Source: Buttiauxella sp. A111 (GTDB taxonomy: Bacteria > Pseudomonadota > Gammaproteobacteria > Enterobacterales > Enterobacteriaceae). From it: a stretch of DNA of 64,000 nt. The translations under genes and the position numbers were made by a program. Within the stretch, counting starts at the first letter, position 1, and every line of letters begins with the position of its first letter. The notes below the pieces were generated by a model. The model was not told the DNA's origin and did no database searches. It was given only the letters and a program-made list of their open reading frames with translations. The stretch spans positions 372,001-436,000 of the forward strand of contig NZ_BJFN01000003.1 in assembly GCF_014189855.1 (NCBI RefSeq). Reading direction: 5' to 3'. Shown piece by piece: positions 58,902 to 64,000 of this stretch.

Positions 58902-58930
58902 ATGGCGCCTGGTAGATTACCGGGCGCCAT
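58902..58930 (+). terminator. gdhA terminator
   Basis: ATGGCGCC pairs with GGCGCCAT, with a GGT/ACC extension, just after gdhA and followed by AATTATTATTT. This is a strong intrinsic terminator candidate. The rest of the gap to 59149 shows no convincing gene; a leftward 66-codon frame at 58948-59148 is not supported. Confidence 0.8.
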
Positions 58931-59149
58931 AATTATTATTTCGCAGTTTAATAACATCCATTCTTTAATTCCCCAATAAAAATCAAAAATTTAATTACAT
59001 CAATAAACGGCACCTCAACGATTAATCGAATTTTATTTATTCCCTCAATTGGCATTCCTGTTTTAAGAATCTTCTCGTTCGGTAGTTTTTTTCTGTCGAT
59101 ATTATTCAGCGCATCTATTTGCATTTGAATATACCTACCAGGAAACACG

Positions 59150-59509
59150 ATGAAAAAACTAACTCTTATTACACTGGCCGTTCTGCTGGCGGGGTGCAGT
59201 GCTAACAGCGTGAACTCACAGGCTCAACACGTGCGCGTAACCAACAACGAGCCAGGCAAAGAGTGTAAATTCCTCGGCGATGTAACCGGCAGCCAGGGGA
59301 ATTTCGTGACCGGCGGCTGGACATCAAACAGTAACCTGGAAACCGGTGCGCGTAACGACCTGAAAAACCAGGCAGCTAATATGGGTGGCAATGTGGTGTC
59401 TATTTTGACTCAGCGTGCAGGTCAGACCGGCAGCGCCTATAACGGCTCCGGCAGCAGCGAGCAAACAAACGTAACGCTGACCGGGAATGTGTATCGCTGC
59501 CCTGAGTAA
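59150..59509 (+). CDS. DUF4156 (YjeI-like) lipoprotein
   Basis: This 119-aa protein has a lipoprotein signal with lipobox LLAGC (cysteine at residue 16). The mature part (CKFLGDVTGSQ...NDLKNQAANMGGNVV...VYRC) fits the DUF4156 family, like E. coli YjeI. Residue +2 after the cysteine is serine, which favours outer-membrane sorting. Function is unknown. AGGA lies near the start codon. Confidence 0.87.
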   Translation: MKKLTLITLAVLLAGCSANSVNSQAQHVRVTNNEPGKECKFLGDVTGSQGNFVTGGWTSNSNLETGARNDLKNQAANMGGNVVSILTQRAGQTGSAYNGSGSSEQTNVTLTGNVYRCPE

Positions 59510-59535
59510 TGCGTCTGTGCTTAGCGAAGCAGGCA

Positions 59536-59650
59536 GCCCTCTCCCGTGCGGGGTAACCGTTTCTCCCCTTCTCCTGGGGGAGAAGGCTGGGATGAGGGCG
59601 AGCTGTTTTGACCTTCCCCTTCTCCTGGGGGAGAAGGCCGGGATGAGGGC
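59536..59650. repeat. Palindromic array F (lipoprotein/opgB)
   Basis: About 115 bp between the convergent lipoprotein and opgB genes. It holds two near-identical tandem copies of CTTCTCCTGGGGGAGAAGG followed by a GGATGAGGGC end, plus a leading CCCTCTCCC unit. It probably also acts as a terminator for both genes. Confidence 0.85.
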
Positions 59651-59659
59651 CGTTTTATT

Positions 59660-61948
59660 CTACGCCGCTGGCACCACTTTAATATCTTCCATTCCAATCC
59701 CCAGCTTACGCGGCTCATGACCAAGAATATTACCTTCATTCGATAACTGAGGCTGTGGCGGAATAATTTCCACCAGGCTACTGCGCTCAGGATTATCAAA
59801 ATGCAGCGTAGTGGTACTGAGTTCTTCGCCAAGTGTTAACGTCTGCTGCTGGCTTCCCACTTTTACCGGCACCGGCTGGCCGATATTTGGGCCAAATGCT
59901 TTGGCTGTAATGACCAGATCAAATTTCTCCGGCAACGGCTCGGCATATTCGATTTTCACTTCCGGTGCCAGATTGGCATTTGACCAGCGCCCCCAATTTT
60001 CAGGACGGGAAATCCCGGTAAACGCTTTCACGTTTTGCGGAGCGCCAGGGATATTGAAAATAAAGCTATCGGCCTGGTAGCGAATGGCGTTTTCATCCAG
60101 TTTCAGCAGTGCCACATTATTTTTAAAACGCGCCTTGTCGGTGGCTTGCTGGGTAAATTGCACCGCATGTTGCTCCTGCGGTTGTTCAATTAAACGCACT
60201 GATGGCTGCCCGCCCATTTGCCCCTGGGCGACACACAGACCGGTGGAAAGTGCCAGTTTTGGCTCCCACAAACGCGCCATTTTGAAGCAGCGGTCGGCCC
60301 AAACAAATTTGTCGTTTTCTTTAAAATCAGCCAGTTGGTAGCGCAGCGGTGCAGAATATTCGCTTTCCGGTAATGGCTCGATTTTCTTATCCAGAATACG
60401 CAGCAGCAATGGCATTTTAAAATGCGCTCCAGAATAGCTGAAGGTGTTTTTCTGCTGGTTTATCTCGTATTGGGTAATTGTTTTAGGGAAATTCCACAGA
60501 TCAATGACGTCGGGTTTCCACGCCATCACCTTTTCTTTTACGTTAAGAAATACGGCGGCTATCGACTGCCCAGACAAACTACTGCGCCCCAAGCCAAGAT
60601 AATTATCGCCCCCCAGAACATCCAGCACCGTTGCTCCGTTATCCAGAGTACTGCGTTTTACTGGCACCAGGTCTGCCTGCGGTTTATCACCACGAATAAT
60701 AAAGAACAGGTTATTTCTATCGTGCTGATTAAGGTATTTGTAGGCGGTGTTATTCATGGCGAGATGATCAGAAGAAACGACAATCACAGTATTTTTAAAA
60801 TACGGTGACGCTTTTATCTTTTCGATCAACGCGGCGATATGTTCCTGGCTACAGGCTACCGCACCAAACGACAGGTTTTGTTTGCCGTCAAAATTGTAAC
60901 TGCGACGCTTGCACGTTTTTGAAATAAAACCGTCTGGATGGTGCGTATCGACGGTTAACGTAAACAGTGAGAATCGTTTGTTTGCTTTCGACAGTTCAAT
61001 ATACTTTTCATAGACTTCATCCAGCACCGTATCGTCATAGAAGCCCCAGTTATTGCGGTAGTTTGGGTCGGCAACCATGCTTTTCAGCTCTTGAGCCCCG
61101 TACATATAGTCGAAACCATGAGACTGTAAAAAGATGTCTTTGCCAGCAAAACGCAAGTCTGCGCCCTGCATAAAGTAGTTTTCATAACCCGAGGCTTTCA
61201 GGATGTCACCCAGGCAGATATTTTTTGGGAAGAAACTCGACATCGAAGCCGATGAGTTCCCTTCGAACGGCGCAAATAATGGAATACCACATTGTGAAGC
61301 GACCATTCCGGCAATGGTGTAATCAGTGCCGGGTAATTGCACGGTATGGCTGAAATCTATTCCTTCATTTTTTAGCCCCGTTAATTCCGGCGCTAAGTCA
61401 GGGAAGTATTCCGGTTCCAGATAAGTGCGTTCAAGACTTTCGCCATAAATATAAACGAGGTTAAGTTTCGGATTATTAATGGTGCCATGGGGGACTTTGT
61501 AATAAACATCGAAATCAGAATCACCCGCGCGAGTTTGTGATGTAACCAGTTCTGTCACCTGGCGAAAAGCAGGTGACGCATCGACCGAGGCCAGCGCCAA
61601 AACAATTGCCAGCAGGCTATATCCAAAGTGATGGGGATAGCCTTTACGGCGACGCAGAATCCAGGCCAAACCACCAAATACGGCGACCAGGACAGCAAAC
61701 ACCCCAACGCCTGGAAGAATGTATTTGCCTGTTCCGGCGCCCGTCAGGCTGCTGGTCAGGGTATAAAGCACCGCGTCGTTGATGCCTTCACCGGTGAAGT
61801 AGTTACTGGCGACAAACGTCACGTTCAGGACGATATATAATCCCAAAATAAGCAGGATGACACTAAACCACCAAACGTTACGTCCAGCTTTAACGGCGTA
61901 CACGGCAATGGCTGCGACAAACAACACAATTGAAAACATTTCCGACAA
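59660..61948 (-). CDS. opgB: Phosphoglycerol transferase I (OpgB/MdoB)
   Basis: This 762-aa protein matches E. coli OpgB (763 aa). Several N-terminal helices are followed by a periplasmic sulfatase-like domain with the nucleophile in [19 protein letters not shown] and THHPDG motifs. It transfers phosphoglycerol groups to osmoregulated periplasmic glucans. The TTG start aligns with the E. coli start and has GAGG upstream; an ATG three codons later is the alternative. In E. coli the gene lies elsewhere (beside dnaTC), so its place here is unusual. Confidence 0.93.
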   Translation of the reverse strand: MSEMFSIVLFVAAIAVYAVKAGRNVWWFSVILLILGLYIVLNVTFVASNYFTGEGINDAVLYTLTSSLTGAGTGKYILPGVGVFAVLVAVFGGLAWILRRRKGYPHHFGYSLLAIVLALASVDASPAFRQVTELVTSQTRAGDSDFDVYYKVPHGTINNPKLNLVYIYGESLERTYLEPEYFPDLAPELTGLKNEGIDFSHTVQLPGTDYTIAGMVASQCGIPLFAPFEGNSSASMSSFFPKNICLGDILKASGYENYFMQGADLRFAGKDIFLQSHGFDYMYGAQELKSMVADPNYRNNWGFYDDTVLDEVYEKYIELSKANKRFSLFTLTVDTHHPDGFISKTCKRRSYNFDGKQNLSFGAVACSQEHIAALIEKIKASPYFKNTVIVVSSDHLAMNNTAYKYLNQHDRNNLFFIIRGDKPQADLVPVKRSTLDNGATVLDVLGGDNYLGLGRSSLSGQSIAAVFLNVKEKVMAWKPDVIDLWNFPKTITQYEINQQKNTFSYSGAHFKMPLLLRILDKKIEPLPESEYSAPLRYQLADFKENDKFVWADRCFKMARLWEPKLALSTGLCVAQGQMGGQPSVRLIEQPQEQHAVQFTQQATDKARFKNNVALLKLDENAIRYQADSFIFNIPGAPQNVKAFTGISRPENWGRWSNANLAPEVKIEYAEPLPEKFDLVITAKAFGPNIGQPVPVKVGSQQQTLTLGEELSTTTLHFDNPERSSLVEIIPPQPQLSNEGNILGHEPRKLGIGMEDIKVVPAA

Positions 61949-62113
61949 CGCCTAACCCTCGAAATTAACCTGCGCCATTGCGCAAAAATGTACATAAAAA
62001 CGTATGTGCGCTAAATCTAGCTGTGTTGTCACACTCCTGCAATTTCTCTGACATGAAAGTGACATGCATTTCGGAATTGTACGTATCCCGGACGTCATCG
62101 ACGTGCATGATTA

Positions 62114-62150
62114 ATAGCTGCCAGCTATTAGAACCATCGTTAATACAACG
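62114..62150 (+). promoter_or_regulatory. OxyR-type site upstream of ahpCF
   Basis: ATAGCTGCCAGCTAT fits the OxyR half-element (ATAG-N-T-NNN-A-N-CTAT) at every defined position. After a 7-base spacer a second, weaker half (ATCGTTAATACAACG) follows. TTGACC (about 62160) and TTTAAT, about 18 bp apart, form a promoter immediately downstream. OxyR activation of ahpCF by peroxide is well known. Confidence 0.8.
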
Positions 62151-62240
62151 CTTGAGTGGATTGACCCGTTCAGCGCATCAGTGATTTAATCCCGCCGCTG
62201 TTATGATTTTTTAAAGTGGAATTGTAACGCGCAACATTAA

Positions 62241-62270
62241 AAGGCCACTCCGCAAGGGGTGGCTTTTTTT
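62241..62270 (+). terminator. Terminator-like hairpin in the ahpC leader
   Basis: GCCACTCC pairs with GGGGTGGC around GCAA and is followed by seven Ts: a textbook intrinsic terminator on the plus strand. It lies between the OxyR-type promoter and ahpC. No plus-strand gene precedes it, so it would attenuate the ahpC transcript or end a small RNA. The rest of the 61949-62384 gap shows no gene. Confidence 0.85.
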
Positions 62271-62384
62271 ATGCCTGTCGTTTCGATTGGTAGGTATTAC
62301 TTATCAATTCAATACAACCTACCCATTAGAGCGAAACGCGAAACTTGGTTATCTTTCTCCCATCGCAAAACGGAGGAAGTACAG

Positions 62385-62948
62385 ATGTCTTTAATTAATA
62401 CAAAAATCAAACCATTCAAAAACAGCGCTTTTAAAAACGGTGAATTCATTGAAGTTACCGAGCAGGACGTAGAAGGTCGCTGGAGCGTTTTCTTCTTCTA
62501 TCCAGCTGACTTCACTTTTGTATGCCCAACTGAACTGGGCGATGTTGCTGACCATTACGACGAATTCCAGAAACTGGGCGTGGATATTTACTCTGTTTCT
62601 ACAGACACCCATTTCACCCACAAAGCATGGCACAGCAGCTCTGACACCATCGCTAAAATCAAATACGCGATGATCGGCGACCCAACTGGTGCACTGACTC
62701 GTAACTTCGAAATCATGCGTGAAGACGAAGGCCTGGCAGACCGGGGCACCTTTATCGTTGACCCACAGGGCATTATTCAGGCTATCGAAGTGACAGCTGA
62801 AGGCATTGGCCGTGACGCATCAGACCTGCTGCGTAAAGTGAAAGCCGCTCAGTACGTGGCTTCTCACCCAGGTGAAGTTTGCCCGGCTAAATGGAAAGAA
62901 GGCGAAGCGACACTGTCTCCGTCTTTAGATCTGGTCGGCAAAATTTAA
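62385..62948 (+). CDS. ahpC: Alkyl hydroperoxide reductase subunit C
   Basis: This 187-aa typical 2-Cys peroxiredoxin has the peroxidatic cysteine C47 (FTFVCPTE) and a resolving cysteine near 166 (GEVCPAKW). It reduces hydrogen peroxide and organic peroxides and is itself reduced by AhpF. The ATG at 62385 follows GGAGG. The frame extends upstream to 62259 through the terminator region without homology. Confidence 0.97.
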   Translation: MSLINTKIKPFKNSAFKNGEFIEVTEQDVEGRWSVFFFYPADFTFVCPTELGDVADHYDEFQKLGVDIYSVSTDTHFTHKAWHSSSDTIAKIKYAMIGDPTGALTRNFEIMREDEGLADRGTFIVDPQGIIQAIEVTAEGIGRDASDLLRKVKAAQYVASHPGEVCPAKWKEGEATLSPSLDLVGKI

Positions 62949-62974
62949 ACCGCTTCACATTCAGTAACGCTTAT

Positions 62975-62999
62975 CGGCTGCGCTTGCAGCCGATTTTTT
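62975..62999 (+). terminator. ahpC-ahpF intergenic terminator
   Basis: CGGCTGC/GCAGCCG stem with a GCTT loop and six Ts, between ahpC and ahpF. It should end a fraction of transcripts after ahpC and so give more AhpC than AhpF. Confidence 0.82.
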
Positions 63000-63021
63000 C
63001 TTGCCATTAGGGAGACGCATC

Positions 63022-64000
63022 ATGCTCGACACTAATATGAAAACCCAACTCAAAGCCTATCTTGAGAAAATAACTAAACCTGTTGAGTTAATTGCAACTC
63101 TGGATGGCAGCCCTAAATCTTCAAAAGTCAGTGAATTACTGGCAGAAATCGCCGAGCTTTCTGACAAAGTTTCTTTCAGCATTAATAACGATTTGCCGGT
63201 GCGCAAACCGTCGTTCCTGATTACTAATCCAGGTTCCGATAAGGGCCCGCGTTTTGCAGGTTCTCCACTCGGACACGAATTTACTTCTCTGGTGCTGGCA
63301 TTGCTGCAGATCGGAGGACATCCGTCGAAAGAGTCGCAAGATTTGCTTGAGCAGATCCGCGAAATCGATGGCGATTTCCATTTCGAAACTTATTACTCGC
63401 TCTCCTGCCACAACTGCCCGGACGTGGTACAAGCGCTGAACCTGATGAGCGTGTTGAACCCGCGTATCAGCCATACGGCGATTGACGGTGGTGTGTTCCA
63501 GAATGAAATTCAGGAGCGCAACGTCATGGGCGTGCCAGCGATATTCCTGAACGGTAAAGAGTTCGGCCAGGGACGTATGACGCTGGCTGAAATCGTCGGC
63601 AAGATTGATACCGGTGCTGAAAAACGAGCTGCCGAAGCGCTGAATAAACGTGAAGCCTACGATGTGTTAATTGTCGGCAGCGGCCCAGCGGGTGCGGCAG
63701 CAGCGGTTTACTCCGCACGTAAAGGCATTCGTACCGGCCTGATGGGCGAGCGTTTTGGCGGCCAGGTATTAGATACCGTTGATATTGAAAACTACATTTC
63801 CGTACCGAAGACTGAAGGCCAAAAACTGGCGGGCGCACTGAAAGCACACGTTGATGATTACGATGTGGATGTTATCGACACGCAAAGTGCCAGCAAACTG
63901 ATCCCGGCGAAAACCGAAGGTGGTTTGCATCAGATCCAAACTGCATCCGGCGCAACGCTGAGTGCTCGCAGCATCATCATTGCGACCGGTGCGAAATGGC
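63022..64000 (+). CDS. ahpF: Alkyl hydroperoxide reductase subunit F, 5' part
   Basis: The gene runs off the right edge; 326 codons are visible of the usual roughly 520. The N-terminal double thioredoxin-like domain carries the redox pair C129/C132 (SCHNCPD). A linker and the FAD-binding domain ([12 protein letters not shown], about 215-226) follow. AhpF passes electrons from NADH to AhpC. An AGGGAGACG ribosome binding site precedes the ATG. Confidence 0.96.
   Translation, partial: MLDTNMKTQLKAYLEKITKPVELIATLDGSPKSSKVSELLAEIAELSDKVSFSINNDLPVRKPSFLITNPGSDKGPRFAGSPLGHEFTSLVLALLQIGGHPSKESQDLLEQIREIDGDFHFETYYSLSCHNCPDVVQALNLMSVLNPRISHTAIDGGVFQNEIQERNVMGVPAIFLNGKEFGQGRMTLAEIVGKIDTGAEKRAAEALNKREAYDVLIVGSGPAGAAAAVYSARKGIRTGLMGERFGGQVLDTVDIENYISVPKTEGQKLAGALKAHVDDYDVDVIDTQSASKLIPAKTEGGLHQIQTASGATLSARSIIIATGAKW

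Noticed and set aside
58948-59148. A 66-codon leftward frame between gdhA and the lipoprotein gene.
   Set aside because: AT-rich, with no family resemblance and a weak start; it also runs over the lipoprotein promoter region.

Overview
The window is a chromosomal segment of an enterobacterium (Enterobacteriaceae). Nearly every gene has a close Escherichia coli counterpart: yahBDEFG, fdnGHI, mscM/ybdJ/ybdK, lldPRD, osmC, ilvBN, cstA-ybdD, the whole enterobactin cluster, gdhA, opgB and ahpCF. Gene order and sequence differ enough that it is not E. coli itself, and the genus cannot be fixed from the sequence alone. No tRNA, rRNA, prophage, transposase or CRISPR array was seen.

Layout. 1-4.4 kb: the yahD-E-F-(G) operon (paralogues of the oxamate carbamoyltransferase genes) and its divergent LysR gene yahB. 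4.4-7.0 kb: a DsbA-like protein and a periplasmic metallo-beta-lactamase-fold protein, divergent from a LysR gene. 7.1-11.8 kb: fdnGHI, the nitrate-inducible selenocysteine formate dehydrogenase-N, with FNR and NarL-type sites and a SECIS hairpin. 11.9-14.8 kb: ybdJ, mscM (ybdG) and ybdK. 15-17.5 kb: an AT-rich orphan LuxR-type regulator, a cupin and a zinc alcohol dehydrogenase, the last two joined by an ERIC element. 17.5-22.6 kb: a chaperone-usher fimbrial operon. 23-24.9 kb: a DUF2946/PepSY membrane pair rich in Met and His. 25-28.8 kb: lldPRD with two identical operators. 28.8-31.2 kb: osmC, then a TPR protein/ECF sigma/anti-sigma operon. 31.2-33.5 kb: ilvBN behind the ivbL attenuator. 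33.5-37 kb: cstA, ybdD and a YjiA-like GTPase. 37.4-57.4 kb: the enterobactin locus (entCEBAH; fepB; entS; fepDGC; fes-ybdZ-entF; fepA-entD), with Fur boxes in each divergent promoter region and a higBA toxin-antitoxin pair between fepC and entF. 57.5-64 kb: gdhA, a DUF4156 lipoprotein, opgB, and ahpC plus the 5' part of ahpF behind a strong OxyR-type site.

How the genes work together. The 20-kb iron block holds a complete enterobactin pathway: synthesis (EntC/B/A to 2,3-dihydroxybenzoate; EntE/B/F assembly; EntD priming; YbdZ and EntH as helpers), export (EntS), outer-membrane uptake (FepA), periplasmic and inner-membrane uptake (FepB/D/G/C) and iron release (Fes). Around it are respiratory dehydrogenases (formate, lactate), peroxide defence (AhpCF, OsmC) and carbon-starvation peptide uptake (CstA).

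The most unusual feature is repeat DNA acting inside and beside genes. Two ERIC elements supply the 3' coding ends of entF and of the cupin gene, in the same orientation and phase. Six composite palindromic arrays (BIME-like) lie between genes, five of them in the cstA/enterobactin block. One forms the C-terminal tail of EntS and another sits in the leader of fepDGC. Two genes (the ECF sigma factor and yahE) appear to have lost ATG in favour of ATT/ATC behind good ribosome binding sites.
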